Shown: positions 33,118-42,206 of the stretch, piece after piece
How the letters are laid out: each line of letters starts with the position of its first letter
Position numbering within the stretch: position 1 is the stretch's first letter
Assembly (NCBI GenBank): GCA_965203535.1
Contig: OZ241897.1
Span: 3,286,001 to 3,350,000, forward strand
DNA: 64,000 nucleotides
Direction of reading: 5' to 3'
From: JAJDTT01 sp022827025
Lineage (GTDB): Bacteria; Acidobacteriota; UBA6911; RPQK01; JAJDTT01
Translations under genes and position numbers: made by a program
Notes under the pieces: model-generated
Databases searched by the model: none
The model's input: only the letters and a program-made list of their open reading frames with translations
What the model was told of the DNA's origin: nothing

Positions 33118-35919
33118 ATGCCGTTGACCCTGCTGCTCGGGCTGTTCCTGGTTTTCACAGGCTCCGCGCTCATGGGAGCCGACAAGGACCCGGCCGCCAT
33201 CGTAGAGTCCCTGTCCAATCTACGGTTCGATGAGTTGGGACATCCCCAGATTCAATCCGATTCGGTTCGTCCCGTGCGCAGTAGTCCCGATCGTCCGCAC
33301 CGGCTGCTCATCATCCCGGTCCAGTTCTCCGACCTCCGCTTCGAGCGCTTCCGGGGAGAACCCGACGCGAAGGAGAAGAACCGCCGTTACCTGCAGGAAC
33401 TGCTCTTCTCGGAGAATCTCCGGCAGCCCCGCCGGAAGACCCTGACCCACTACTACCATCACCAGTCGCGCGGGAGATACTCCGTGACCGGGACGGTCTT
33501 TTCCCTGGTTACCGTGGACAAGCCCCTTTCTCACTACGGTCGCCCCTCCCGCCTCTCGGACGGGGAATGGCGGAGTGACAACTCGCCTGAGAGCCTGGTG
33601 GAAGACGCCTTCCGCGCCGCCTACGCGGCCCGTCCCGACTTTCCCTGGGGGGACTTCGACGTCTGGGACCCCACCGACTACGACGGCGACGGGATCTCGG
33701 AGGAACCGGACGGCTACATCGATCACTTCGTCCTGGTCTATGCCGGGAAGGGCCAGTCCTCGTGCCAGGGACTCTACAAGCTCTCGGAGAAATTCACCGC
33801 CAATGCGCCCGCCGACCTGGTGGACCAGCTCACCCCCCGGGAGCGGGAGTGCGCCGACCGGATCTGGCCCCACCGCTACGCCCTGAGCAAGAACCTGGGC
33901 CGGGGTCCGGCGTTGGAGGGCATCACCAACGACCGGGGCGGGATTCGGGTTCGCGAGGGACTCTGGGTCTACGACTACAACATGCAGTCCGAGTACACCT
34001 CCGTCTCCACCTTCATCCACGAATTCGGCCATTCCCTGGGACTGCCGGACATCTACGCCCGCCGGACCAACAACTCCACCGCGGCCTGGGACGCCATGAG
34101 CAGCACGGCGGGAAGGTATCCGCAGGAGCTGAGTGCGTGGTCCCGGATGATGCTGGGGTGGCTGGAGCCCTGCGTGCTTCGACCCCCGGAATTCGGGGGA
34201 GCCGGGAGCCGCTCGCTTCACCTCAAGACCATGAACGACTGGTCCGGCACGCCTGGCGGGAGCCGTCCTCCAGGGCTGTGCGACGCCGTCATGGTGATCC
34301 TGCCCCCCAAGATCCGGTCGTTGGACCTGGGGCCTCTGACCTCCCGCCAGCAGCGGCAGGCCGTCTACACGGGGCAGGGAAACGAGATGAACCGATACCT
34401 CTCCCGGACGTTCGACCTGACCGGGGTCGGGGAAAAGCCCGTCCTGGAGTTCGACCTCTGGTTCGAGATCGAGGGAGACTACGACTACCTCTACGTGGAG
34501 GCTTCCACCGACGGGTTGAACTACCAGCGGCTTCTGCCCACCGACAAGGACTCGGCGGAGGACGCCCGGAGCATCATGCCCTCCCGCAAGGGTCATGACG
34601 GCGACGGCACCCTCCCCGGCTTCACCGGGCGCAGCGGCGACCTGGACGCCGACGGCAAGGTGGAATCGGCGCCCGGATGCGATCCGTCCCGCCCCAAGCA
34701 GTTGGCCGAGGACCGGGTGGGGGGAGAGAAGGATCCGTGCGAGATCGGGCAATGGATTCGCGCCCGCTTCGACCTGTCGGCCTACCGGGGCAAGCAGGTC
34801 GAGATCCGCTTCCATTACTTCACCGACATGGCCGCGGTGGAGGCGGGGGCCCTCATCGACAACGTCAACCTGGCGGCTTTGGGGTTCTCGGAGGATTTTG
34901 AGGGTTCCGGCCTGACCGGTTGGGAGGTGGAAGGATTCAGCCTTTCGGGAGGCGTCCACAGGCTGCCCGTCCCCCACTTCTACGTGCTGGAGTACCGGGA
35001 CCCGTGGCAGGACTTCGAGACGGCCTTCAACTACGACAGCACCATGCGCCGCGAGTCGCAGGTCTTCTATCGGGATCCGGAGAGCGGCGAATTCCGGGCG
35101 TTCGATGTCCGTTACCGGTCCGGCGTGGTGCTCTGGTACGCCAACGGGACGTTCCTCTGGAGCCAGAACGAGCCCTCGCGGCAGGGTCCCGGACAGGGTT
35201 TCCTGTTGGTCGTGGACTCCATTCCCCAGGAAAATCGATATCCGGCCGTGCCGGAGCGGTATTTCAAGCGGGAGAAGGACCGGAGCTACTACGAGTTCGA
35301 CGAGAAGGCCCAGGAGTGGCTCCGCCGAAACTACCTGGATGTCCTCTGTTTCCAGCGCCGGCCGGAGTACTTCCCCCCCGACCTGCCGGAGCAAGACCGG
35401 GAGGCATGCCGCCAGGGGGAGGACGGACCGCCTCTGGAACGGCTCCGGTTTCAGGACAAGAAGCTGATCTACGGATACACGCTCTACAACGAGTTGCTGC
35501 CGGGACCGGACCGGGAGCCTTACCGCGGGACCACCAACCTGGTCGACATTCGGCTACGAAAAAACCGTTTGACGTATCGTCTCTACGACCGGCTGTTGCG
35601 CTTCTATCACTCGGCCGACGCGCCTTTCGCCCTGGAGCCGTTCCGGGATGGGATCGTCCTCTATCGGGAGGACAACGGGCGGATGGTCCCCTTCGACGGC
35701 GTCGACTTTCCGGCCCTCCACGAGTTCAGCGACTCCGATCCGGGACGCTACCTGAACCCGCATCTCCCCTTCGGCAGCGCCCGGGTTCCCACTTCGGGAT
35801 TTGGATTTCGACTCGTGAAACCCGGTTCGGACGCTCCCCAAGGGGCGCGGGTGAAGGTGGAGATGAACTGGAGCCGTTCCGGGGACGGGCTCGGAACGCC
35901 CGCCGAAAGGATTCGATAA
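33118..35919 (+). CDS. Secreted M6-family metalloprotease (immune inhibitor A-like)
   Basis: A 933-residue exported zinc peptidase. After a signal peptide (MPLTLLLGLFLVFTGSALMG), the M6 domain covers about residues 50-380. It has the zinc motif TFIHEFGHSLGLPDIYAR (HExxHxxGxxD) near residue 300 and the calcium-like stretch DPTDYDGDGISEEPDGYIDH. The following region (about 400-620) contains a MAM/jelly-roll-like domain (ARFDLSAYRGKQVEIRFHYF) typical of InhA proteins. Extracellular protein degradation is the probable role. ATG 33118 follows GGAG closely. It converges with the restriction endonuclease gene, 20 bases apart. Confidence 0.92.
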   Translation: MPLTLLLGLFLVFTGSALMGADKDPAAIVESLSNLRFDELGHPQIQSDSVRPVRSSPDRPHRLLIIPVQFSDLRFERFRGEPDAKEKNRRYLQELLFSENLRQPRRKTLTHYYHHQSRGRYSVTGTVFSLVTVDKPLSHYGRPSRLSDGEWRSDNSPESLVEDAFRAAYAARPDFPWGDFDVWDPTDYDGDGISEEPDGYIDHFVLVYAGKGQSSCQGLYKLSEKFTANAPADLVDQLTPRERECADRIWPHRYALSKNLGRGPALEGITNDRGGIRVREGLWVYDYNMQSEYTSVSTFIHEFGHSLGLPDIYARRTNNSTAAWDAMSSTAGRYPQELSAWSRMMLGWLEPCVLRPPEFGGAGSRSLHLKTMNDWSGTPGGSRPPGLCDAVMVILPPKIRSLDLGPLTSRQQRQAVYTGQGNEMNRYLSRTFDLTGVGEKPVLEFDLWFEIEGDYDYLYVEASTDGLNYQRLLPTDKDSAEDARSIMPSRKGHDGDGTLPGFTGRSGDLDADGKVESAPGCDPSRPKQLAEDRVGGEKDPCEIGQWIRARFDLSAYRGKQVEIRFHYFTDMAAVEAGALIDNVNLAALGFSEDFEGSGLTGWEVEGFSLSGGVHRLPVPHFYVLEYRDPWQDFETAFNYDSTMRRESQVFYRDPESGEFRAFDVRYRSGVVLWYANGTFLWSQNEPSRQGPGQGFLLVVDSIPQENRYPAVPERYFKREKDRSYYEFDEKAQEWLRRNYLDVLCFQRRPEYFPPDLPEQDREACRQGEDGPPLERLRFQDKKLIYGYTLYNELLPGPDREPYRGTTNLVDIRLRKNRLTYRLYDRLLRFYHSADAPFALEPFRDGIVLYREDNGRMVPFDGVDFPALHEFSDSDPGRYLNPHLPFGSARVPTSGFGFRLVKPGSDAPQGARVKVEMNWSRSGDGLGTPAERIR

Positions 35920-35939
35920 CTCCCTGACGGTGGTTGCCA

Positions 35940-36611
35940 TCAGGCTTCCCAAATGTCTTCTTTCGACTTCCAATACTCCTTTACCGAATTGAATCGATCT
36001 ATCCTGTCCATGATTTTGCCGATCTCTCTTGGATAGAACTCGATCATTACCTCACATAGCTGCAACATCCATTTTTTCCGTGAGTATTGATCGATCACGT
36101 GAATGTTGTTGGAGTTTGCGATCTGGATCTGACCCCAGCCCAGCGCACCAACAGTAAGGCATTTCCAGTCCAGGAATTCGATCGGCGAGAATAGGACTTC
36201 GGACGCTGTGACCTTAGTCCCTTCAATCGAGTATTTGATCAGGAGAAGCGAGAAGACATTGACATCAGATTCGTAGAATCGAGCCAGCCGTTCCACCGAT
36301 GTAAGGTTAGGCATATTGAATCGCGTGTCTTCCCTATGCGTTTTGACGTCCACCACGGAATATATGCCCTCTTTATCGGTGAACGCGAGATCAGCCATGG
36401 CGCGACGAGCGAAATCGCTTGAATATTCGCTGCACCACTCTCCAAGAAAAGTGTCGAACTTCTCCGCCACAAGTGATTCGAGAGCATCGCCAACCGCTCT
36501 CGGGCTGCGAGCCGTTTGTGGCGAAAGAAAGTCGGCTAATGAATTGATATAGGTTTTGATGTTCGAGGCCAACTTTCGGTGGTGGCCTTTGTAGTAAAAG
36601 CTTGACCTCAT
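35940..36611 (-). CDS. Restriction endonuclease (PD-(D/E)xK type), partner of adjacent methylase
   Basis: A 223-residue protein that I call an endonuclease from context plus a nuclease-like core: MADLAFTDKEGIYSVVDVKT, where D followed by DVK fits the D-x(n)-(D/E)xK pattern. The ATG at 36611 overlaps the TGA of the methylase gene (ATGA), so the two are translated together, a common safeguard in type II systems that have the methylase first. The gene is visibly AT-richer than its neighbours. Specificity is not readable. It could instead be another kind of methylase-linked nuclease, but no other domain is seen. Confidence 0.72.
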   Translation of the reverse strand: MRSSFYYKGHHRKLASNIKTYINSLADFLSPQTARSPRAVGDALESLVAEKFDTFLGEWCSEYSSDFARRAMADLAFTDKEGIYSVVDVKTHREDTRFNMPNLTSVERLARFYESDVNVFSLLLIKYSIEGTKVTASEVLFSPIEFLDWKCLTVGALGWGQIQIANSNNIHVIDQYSRKKWMLQLCEVMIEFYPREIGKIMDRIDRFNSVKEYWKSKEDIWEA

Positions 36612-37585
36612 GAGAACAGGATTGCTTGGGGTTTATTAGAAACAGTCTTCGTATGTTGATCCGAGACTGAATTCCTTTCCCAAAACACACCGTTTTCATA
36701 CCCTTGAATTCTCGAGTCGTCTCTTGTGGCACCGATGCGCTTTAGCGCCCAACATAGGTACTCGGTGTTGATTTCGACTCCGCACCAGCGCCTTAGCAGC
36801 TTTTCTGCTACTACCGCAGTGGTTCCGCTACCAAGAAAAGGATCAAACACGAAGTCTCCCTTCCTTGAGCTCGCCAGAATCAGTTTTGCGACCAACTTCT
36901 CTGGTTTCTGGGTTGGATGATCGGTGTTTTCTGGCATTGACCAAAACGGAACCGTCAAATCAGTCCAAATGTTTGATGGGTGGGTCAAGCGATAGTTGCC
37001 CTTCTTTTCCTGTACCCAGTCTTTCGGCTCTCCCTTGACTCTATACGGCGCGAGAACCTTGCGCTTCAGTTTCACCGCGTCAACGTCAAAATAATACCGA
37101 TCTGACTTTGTGCAGAACCAAATGTCCTCCGTGTTGTTCTTCCAGTTCATCTTCGCGCCACGCCCTTTTTCGCGCTCCCAGGTAATTCTATTCTGGACAT
37201 GAAAGTTCGACTCCAAGATCGGCACGATAAGCGTGGACGTCTTCCAATCCGAGCACACGTACATTGTCGCGGTTGACTTCATCATCGGAATCAGTAAATC
37301 GATAATTCCCTGAAACCAAGATCGATACTCGTCTTTTTGTTTTTTCCTGAATAAATTGCCATTGAAATTCTTGGACAGATTGTATGGAGGGTCCAGGACA
37401 AGAAGATCGACAAAGGCAGAAGGGAGGTGCTTCGCCACGTCGAAAATGTCTCCCGCAATTAGCTGGCCTTCGATGTCTTGTCGGGTAACGAGAGTATCCA
37501 CCTGCATGATACGACGAGACAACTGGATGAGTTCTTCTCCCGTGCATGAGAGAGTTCGATTCCTTGGCGCGCGTTGTTTTCGCAT
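36608..37585 (-). CDS. Type II DNA methyltransferase, beta class (probably N6-adenine)
   Basis: A 325-residue amino-methyltransferase. The catalytic motif IV VLDPPYNLSKNF comes before the AdoMet motif I DPFLGSGTTAVVAEKL, an order that defines the beta class; DPPY favours adenine over N4-cytosine. Also visible: NRITWEREKGRGAKMNW, FWSMPENTDHPTQKPEKL and the target-recognition part in between. ATG 37585 is used, but no good ribosome site is present and the frame stays open to a GTG at 37645. The gene is AT-rich, and the pair forms a self-contained island between high-GC genes. Confidence 0.9.
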   Translation of the reverse strand: MRKQRAPRNRTLSCTGEELIQLSRRIMQVDTLVTRQDIEGQLIAGDIFDVAKHLPSAFVDLLVLDPPYNLSKNFNGNLFRKKQKDEYRSWFQGIIDLLIPMMKSTATMYVCSDWKTSTLIVPILESNFHVQNRITWEREKGRGAKMNWKNNTEDIWFCTKSDRYYFDVDAVKLKRKVLAPYRVKGEPKDWVQEKKGNYRLTHPSNIWTDLTVPFWSMPENTDHPTQKPEKLVAKLILASSRKGDFVFDPFLGSGTTAVVAEKLLRRWCGVEINTEYLCWALKRIGATRDDSRIQGYENGVFWERNSVSDQHTKTVSNKPQAILFS

Positions 37586-37652
37586 TTGAGGTTGTCGCTT
37601 TTGGGAAACTAACTTAAAAGGCCGTCGTGTGTCTCCTGAAACCACCCCCGCT

Positions 37653-38819
37653 TCAGTCGGCGCAGGGAATGAGCAGCTTCTGGCCGGGGCGGATCACGGT
37701 GCTGTTCAGGCCGTTGTAGAGCATGATCTGGTTGGGCCCTTCCACTCCGCAATCCTTGAAGCGCCTGGAGATTCTGAAGAGGGTGTCGCCTCTCCGGACC
37801 CGGTACTCGATGGACTGTCCCGGGGCCGGATAGGCGTTGGCCACGAAGCCGTGGAATTCCTCGCGGAGCGGGTGTTTCTCGAGGCGCTCCCGGCAGGTCT
37901 CCTGGAAGATCCGGGGAATGGTCACCTCCTCACCCTCCTTGAACCAGACCCGGATGCTGTTTCTGGGATTCAGGTTGCCCAGGTTCCAATGGTCGGTGTC
38001 CAGCAGCAGACCCAACTCCAGGTGGTGCAGGCTGCGGTCCAGCGGGATCGTCACCGTTCTCGGATCCAGCCGGGGAATGTCGAGTCCGAATCGTTCGGGA
38101 GCCATTCCCATGGCCGTGGCGGCCAGGACTCGCGGGACGTAGCGGCGAGTCTCGCGCGGGAGCCGGCTGGCGATTCTGCGAAACGCATTGGGGTTGGAGC
38201 TGTAGCGGGCAAACTTGTGGCCGGGCCCGTAGTTGTAGTCCACCAGCACCAGCTCCAGGTTCCAGGAGAAGGCCCTCACCAGGTCGCGAAGGTACTCCAA
38301 CTGCTTCTGCGTGGATTTGACGACGTCGAAATAGTCTCCTCCCTTCAGACCGTATCGCCGGCCCGCCCACTGCATCTGCCAGATGCCCTTGGCGTTGGCG
38401 TAGGAGACGCTGTAGTTGCGGTAGAGGCTCTCCTGCAATCCCAGTCCGTACCCGAACTCCAACGGGATGCCCGCCTGCCGGTACAAAGGCCGAATGATGG
38501 GCTCCAGGAACTGAAATCGGTTGGTGGCGCCCAGGAATGAGGACCGGCCGTCGGTGAGCCAGTAGAGGATTTCCCGTTTGACGTCGGTCCGGTCCTTGAT
38601 GTGGCGGAACAGGTCGTCCACCATGCCGTAACGTCGGCTGCCCGCTTCTTCCGGAACCACCCGATAGGAATCGGCAGCGGCTCCCGGACCGGGAAGGGAT
38701 CCCCCCGTCAATCCACCGGCAAGGCCCTGGGCCTCGGCCCCGTAGGGTCCCGCCACCACGCCTGCGGCCGCCGTGCCGCATGCGTATCGGAGCAGGGAAC
38801 GTCTCGTCAGTTCGTCCAT
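37653..38819 (-). CDS. Lytic transglycosylase (MltD-like) with C-terminal LysM
   Basis: A 388-residue exported peptidoglycan enzyme. A twin-arginine type leader (TRRSLLRYACGTAAAGVVAG) opens the protein. The SLT domain lies at about residues 85-280: the catalytic Glu is in GLQESLYRNYSVSYANAKG, followed by IWQMQWAGRRYGL and VDYNYGPGHKFA. A C-terminal LysM (YRVRRGDTLFRISRRF ... LYNGLNSTVIRPGQKLLIP) binds peptidoglycan. The arrangement equals MltD, but with one LysM and a Tat-like signal rather than a lipoprotein signal. It follows the E2 gene by 20 bases; whether it is in that operon is uncertain. Confidence 0.88.
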   Translation of the reverse strand: MDELTRRSLLRYACGTAAAGVVAGPYGAEAQGLAGGLTGGSLPGPGAAADSYRVVPEEAGSRRYGMVDDLFRHIKDRTDVKREILYWLTDGRSSFLGATNRFQFLEPIIRPLYRQAGIPLEFGYGLGLQESLYRNYSVSYANAKGIWQMQWAGRRYGLKGGDYFDVVKSTQKQLEYLRDLVRAFSWNLELVLVDYNYGPGHKFARYSSNPNAFRRIASRLPRETRRYVPRVLAATAMGMAPERFGLDIPRLDPRTVTIPLDRSLHHLELGLLLDTDHWNLGNLNPRNSIRVWFKEGEEVTIPRIFQETCRERLEKHPLREEFHGFVANAYPAPGQSIEYRVRRGDTLFRISRRFKDCGVEGPNQIMLYNGLNSTVIRPGQKLLIPCAD

Positions 38820-38839
38820 AGGGCGATGAAGGCTCCGGG

Positions 38840-40015
38840 TCAGAGGCCGGTCTCGGGGGATTCCAGACGACCGATTACATCTTGCAGAAACCGGGCGCCG
38901 ACGGCGCCGTCCACGACTCGGTGGTCCTGGGACAGGCTCAGGTGCATGATCTCCCGAATCACGATCCGGCCCGAGCGCACCACCGGCCGGGGTGCGATCT
39001 TGTGAACGCCCAGGATGGCCACTTCGGGATAGTTGACGATGGGCGTGGCGACGATGCCTCCCAGGGCCCCCAGGCTGGTCACGGTGAAGGTGCTCCCCTG
39101 CAGGTGCTCCAGCTTCAGGTTCCCTTCACGGGCCAGTTGAGAAACCTGGGAGATCTCCCGGGCCAGTTCCGGCAGGCTCTTTTGGTCCACGTTCTTGATC
39201 ACCGGAACCATGAGCCCTTCTTCCGTCTGGGTGGCGACGCCGATGTTGTAATACTTGCGGAGTTCGATCTCTCCCGCCTCCAGGTCCAGACGGGCGTTCA
39301 GATCGGGGTGCCGTTTCAGCTCGTGGGCCAACGCCTTCAGGATGTAGGGGAGATAGGTGAGACGGACCCCCTGATATTCCGCGCTGCCTTGCGCCCTTTG
39401 GCGCATCCGGACCAACTCGGTCACGTCCACCTCTTCCACATAGGTGAAATGGGGGGCCTGGTTGGAGGCCTGGAGCATGTGGTCGCCGATCCGGCGCCGG
39501 ATGCCGCGGTAGGGAATCCGTTCGGTGGGTCCGGCTGCGGCCGGCGCGGCCGGGGAGACCGGGGCAGGTGCCTGGGCCCGGTTCAGGTCGTTCTTCGTGA
39601 TCCGTCCGCCCGGACCGGTGCCCTTGACCTTTTCCAGGTCGATTTTCATCTGTTTCGCGAGGCGCCGGATGGCCGGGGTCGCCAGGACCCGCACCGTTTT
39701 ACGCCGCCGCCGGATCGGTGGTCGGCGCGCGGGTGCATGGGGCGCCGTGCGGATCGGCTTGGCTTTGGCCTCGTCTTTGCCCGTATCGATCACCACGAGT
39801 ACGGACCCGACCTGGACGGTGTCTCCTTCATTGCCTCCATGTTTCACGACACGGCCCTTGACGGGAGACGGGATCTCGACGGTGGCCTTGTCCGTCATGA
39901 CCTCCACCATGGGCTGATCCTCTTCGACCTCGTCTCCTACCGGAACCAGCCAGCGAACGACCTCGCCTTCGACGATGCCTTCGCCTATATCGGGGAGCCT
40001 GAATCGGTACGGCAT
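38840..40015 (-). CDS. 2-oxoacid dehydrogenase E2 (dihydrolipoyl acyltransferase)
   Basis: A 391-residue acyltransferase core of a 2-oxoacid dehydrogenase complex. One lipoyl domain (lipoylated Lys in VEVMTDKATVEIPS, K43), a basic linker, a peripheral-subunit-binding domain (VLATPAIRRLAKQMKIDLEKV) and the catalytic domain with the HxxxDG motif SQDHRVVDGAVGARFLQDV near the end. Start ATG 40015 matches the family opening PYRFRLPDIGEGIVEGEVV. A single lipoyl domain and the E1alpha/E1beta context favour a branched-chain (Bkd) type, though a pyruvate type cannot be excluded. No E3 (lipoamide dehydrogenase) is adjacent. It sits 10 bases after E1beta. Confidence 0.93.
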   Translation of the reverse strand: MPYRFRLPDIGEGIVEGEVVRWLVPVGDEVEEDQPMVEVMTDKATVEIPSPVKGRVVKHGGNEGDTVQVGSVLVVIDTGKDEAKAKPIRTAPHAPARRPPIRRRRKTVRVLATPAIRRLAKQMKIDLEKVKGTGPGGRITKNDLNRAQAPAPVSPAAPAAAGPTERIPYRGIRRRIGDHMLQASNQAPHFTYVEEVDVTELVRMRQRAQGSAEYQGVRLTYLPYILKALAHELKRHPDLNARLDLEAGEIELRKYYNIGVATQTEEGLMVPVIKNVDQKSLPELAREISQVSQLAREGNLKLEHLQGSTFTVTSLGALGGIVATPIVNYPEVAILGVHKIAPRPVVRSGRIVIREIMHLSLSQDHRVVDGAVGARFLQDVIGRLESPETGL

Positions 40016-40025
40016 GGGACTCTGC

Positions 40026-41003
40026 TCAGAATTCGACGATCTCGCGCAATCCATCCCGGATTCTTTCGATTCCAGGCAGGTATTCTTCTTCGTGAGCGTA
40101 AGGGAAGGGGGTGTCGAAACCGGTGATCCGGGTCACGGGAGCCTGCAGGTGCAGGAGCGCCTTCTCCGCCACGGTCGCCGCCAGCTCCGCTCCGAACCCG
40201 CAGGTCCTGGGGGCCTCGTGGACGATCACCAGGCGGCCCGTCTTCTGGACCGAACTCAAGACCGTGTCGACGTCGAAAGGCATCAAGGTCCTCAGGTCCA
40301 CCACTTCGCAGGAGATCCCCTCTTCCTCCTCCGACCCTTTCGCCGCGTCCAGGCAGTTGTGAAGCATGGCGCCGTAGCCGACGACGGTCACGTCCAGACC
40401 CTCCCGAACCACCTTGGCTCGACCCAGCTCCACACGGTAGTCGCCGTCCGGAACTTCGCCCCGGGCAGCCCGGTAGACCCGCTTCGGTTCCAGGAAGATG
40501 ACCGGGTTGTCATCCCGGATCGCCGAAATCAGAAGGCCCTTGGCATCGTACGGAGTCGCCGGCACCACCACCTTGAGCCCCGGAGTATGGACGAAATAGG
40601 CTTCCGGACTCTGGGAGTGGTAGTGCCCTCCCCGGATGCCACCGCCATAGGGCGTTCGAATCACCATGGGACACGTGTATTGACCGCCGGAACGGTACCG
40701 CATCTTGGCCAGCTCGTTGACGATCTGATCGAAGGCGGGATAGATGAAGTCCGCGAACTGAACTTCGGGAACCGGCCGAAAACCGTACATGGCCATGCCG
40801 ATGGCGGTTCCGATAATGCCCGACTCGGCCAGGGGCGTGTCGAATACCCGGTGGTCTCCAAACTCTTCCTGGAGGCCCTTGGTGGCGCGGAAGACCCCGC
40901 CGAAATGCCCCACGTCCTCACCCAGGACCACCACGGTGGGATCGCGCCGCATCTCGGTGCGCAGACCGTCGTTGACTGCCTGGATGATGTTCCGAATCGG
41001 CAT
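40026..41003 (-). CDS. 2-oxoacid dehydrogenase E1 beta subunit
   Basis: A 325-residue subunit that forms the E1 heterotetramer with the alpha subunit. Family blocks: VVVLGEDVGHFGGVFRATKG, FDTPLAESGIIGTAIGMAM, FADFIYPAFDQIVNELAKMR, RTPYGGGIRGGHYHSQSPEA and the C-terminal TRITGFDTPFPYAHEEEYLP. The GGIRGGHYHSQSPEA block is close to branched-chain 2-oxoacid dehydrogenase beta subunits. The gene follows E1alpha by 21 bases and precedes E2 by 10, so all three are one operon. Confidence 0.95.
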   Translation of the reverse strand: MPIRNIIQAVNDGLRTEMRRDPTVVVLGEDVGHFGGVFRATKGLQEEFGDHRVFDTPLAESGIIGTAIGMAMYGFRPVPEVQFADFIYPAFDQIVNELAKMRYRSGGQYTCPMVIRTPYGGGIRGGHYHSQSPEAYFVHTPGLKVVVPATPYDAKGLLISAIRDDNPVIFLEPKRVYRAARGEVPDGDYRVELGRAKVVREGLDVTVVGYGAMLHNCLDAAKGSEEEEGISCEVVDLRTLMPFDVDTVLSSVQKTGRLVIVHEAPRTCGFGAELAATVAEKALLHLQAPVTRITGFDTPFPYAHEEEYLPGIERIRDGLREIVEF

Positions 41004-41024
41004 CTGGCTTCCGCGAAAAGTGGG

Positions 41025-42113
41025 TCAGGTCCCCTGCTCGACGGTCTGAAACTCCTCCGGCGTGCAGACCGACTCCATTTGCTCACGGAGATGCCACGGC
41101 ATCTCGTCGTAGACGTCCTCGAAGACGGTGTCCAGAGACGGCGGTCCGGATCGGAAGGCCTCATCCAGGCCGCTGCGAATCGTCGCTCGCACCTCGTCCT
41201 CCAATGCCTGCTCCTTGTCGTCGTCCCAATGTCCCTGACGGGTCAGGTACAAGCGGAACCGCAGTATCGGATCTCGTTCTATCCAGGGCTCGACCTCGGC
41301 GTCGTCCCGATAGGAATTGGGGTCGTCGGAGGTGGAGTGGCCTCCCCGGCGGTAGGTCACCGCCTCGATGAGGGTCGGACCTTCACCCCTTCTCGCCTTC
41401 GCCACCGCCTTGGAGGTGACGTCGTAGACGGCAAAGATATCGTTTCCGTCGACACGGACGCCTTCGATACCGTAAGCGGTCGCCTTGACCGCCATATTCC
41501 GTGAGGCCGTCTGGGACTCTACCGGAACGGAAATCGCCCACTGGTTGTTCCGGCAGAAGAGGATGGTCGGAGTCTTGAAGACTCCCGCGAAGTTCGTGGC
41601 GACGTGGAAATCGCCTTGGGAGGTGGCGCCATCGCCGAAGTAGACCAACGCCACGTCGTCATTGCCCGCGAGACGGGCGCCCAGAGCCAGACCGATGGCA
41701 TGGGGAATCTGGCTCCCCACAGGGCTCGAAATCGAGGTCACCCTCAAGTCGTGGTTGGCGTAGTGGTTCGGCATCTGCCGGCCCTTGGTCAAGTCGCGGG
41801 AATTTCCGAAGAACTGGCTGAAAAGGTCGATCAGGGGAAACCCCTTGACCAGGGCGGCGCCCAGCTCCCGGTAGCAGGGGACGACCCAGTCCCGCGGTTC
41901 CAGGGCGAACGCGCTTCCGATGATGGCCGCTTCCTCCCCTTGAGACCCGACGTAGAATCCGAGCCGGCCCTGTCTCTGAAGCCGGATCATCTGGTCGTCG
42001 ACCCTCCGGTTCAGGCACATCAACCGGTAGAGATGGAGTTGCTGATCCAGTGCCAGGGACGGAATTCGGGCACCGGGTTGCACGTTCCCGCCGGGGGAAA
42101 GGATTGAGTACAT
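41025..42113 (-). CDS. 2-oxoacid dehydrogenase E1 alpha subunit (branched-chain type)
   Basis: A 362-residue thiamine-diphosphate subunit. The TPP motif is GDGATSQGDFHVATNFAG; nearby are VPCYRELGAALVKG, GRQMPNHYANHDLRVTSISS, FCRNNQWAISVPVESQTASR and the phosphorylation-loop region TYRRGGHSTSDDPNSYRDDAE. These match 2-oxoisovalerate dehydrogenase alpha. ATG 42113 (MYSILSPGG) is preferred: the promoter predicted at 42135-42163 would start transcription near 42128, leaving only a short leader. ATG 42125 would be close to leaderless. First gene of the E1alpha-E1beta-E2 operon. Confidence 0.93.
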   Translation of the reverse strand: MYSILSPGGNVQPGARIPSLALDQQLHLYRLMCLNRRVDDQMIRLQRQGRLGFYVGSQGEEAAIIGSAFALEPRDWVVPCYRELGAALVKGFPLIDLFSQFFGNSRDLTKGRQMPNHYANHDLRVTSISSPVGSQIPHAIGLALGARLAGNDDVALVYFGDGATSQGDFHVATNFAGVFKTPTILFCRNNQWAISVPVESQTASRNMAVKATAYGIEGVRVDGNDIFAVYDVTSKAVAKARRGEGPTLIEAVTYRRGGHSTSDDPNSYRDDAEVEPWIERDPILRFRLYLTRQGHWDDDKEQALEDEVRATIRSGLDEAFRSGPPSLDTVFEDVYDEMPWHLREQMESVCTPEEFQTVEQGT

Positions 42114-42134
42114 GGTGCCTGGCATGCGTCCCGG

Positions 42135-42163
42135 ATTATAACTGCCGCTCTGGAGCAGGACAA
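42135..42163 (-). promoter_or_regulatory. Sigma70-like promoter of the 2-oxoacid dehydrogenase operon
   Basis: Reading on the minus strand: -35 TTGTCC (42163-42158), a 17-base spacer, and a perfect -10 TATAAT (42140-42135). The position just ahead of the E1alpha start fits. One of few consensus-grade promoters visible in this window. Confidence 0.6.
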
Positions 42164-42206
42164 GAATATGCGGCGCCTGCACCGCCGCGGGATGCGGACT
42201 CCCTGG

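Noticed and set aside
31250..33127. Plus-strand open frame of 625 codons opposite the unknown secreted protein
   Set aside because: The minus-strand frame has a signal peptide and ribosome site; this one has neither and a shadow-like composition.
33220..35394. Antisense open frame of 724 codons opposite the M6 peptidase
   Set aside because: Shadow of a GC-rich gene; no domain and no ribosome site.
14041..37645. Idea that the DUF4143 ATPase and the R-M pair form a defence island
   Set aside because: They are more than 20 kb apart with ordinary metabolic genes between, and no other defence gene is near.
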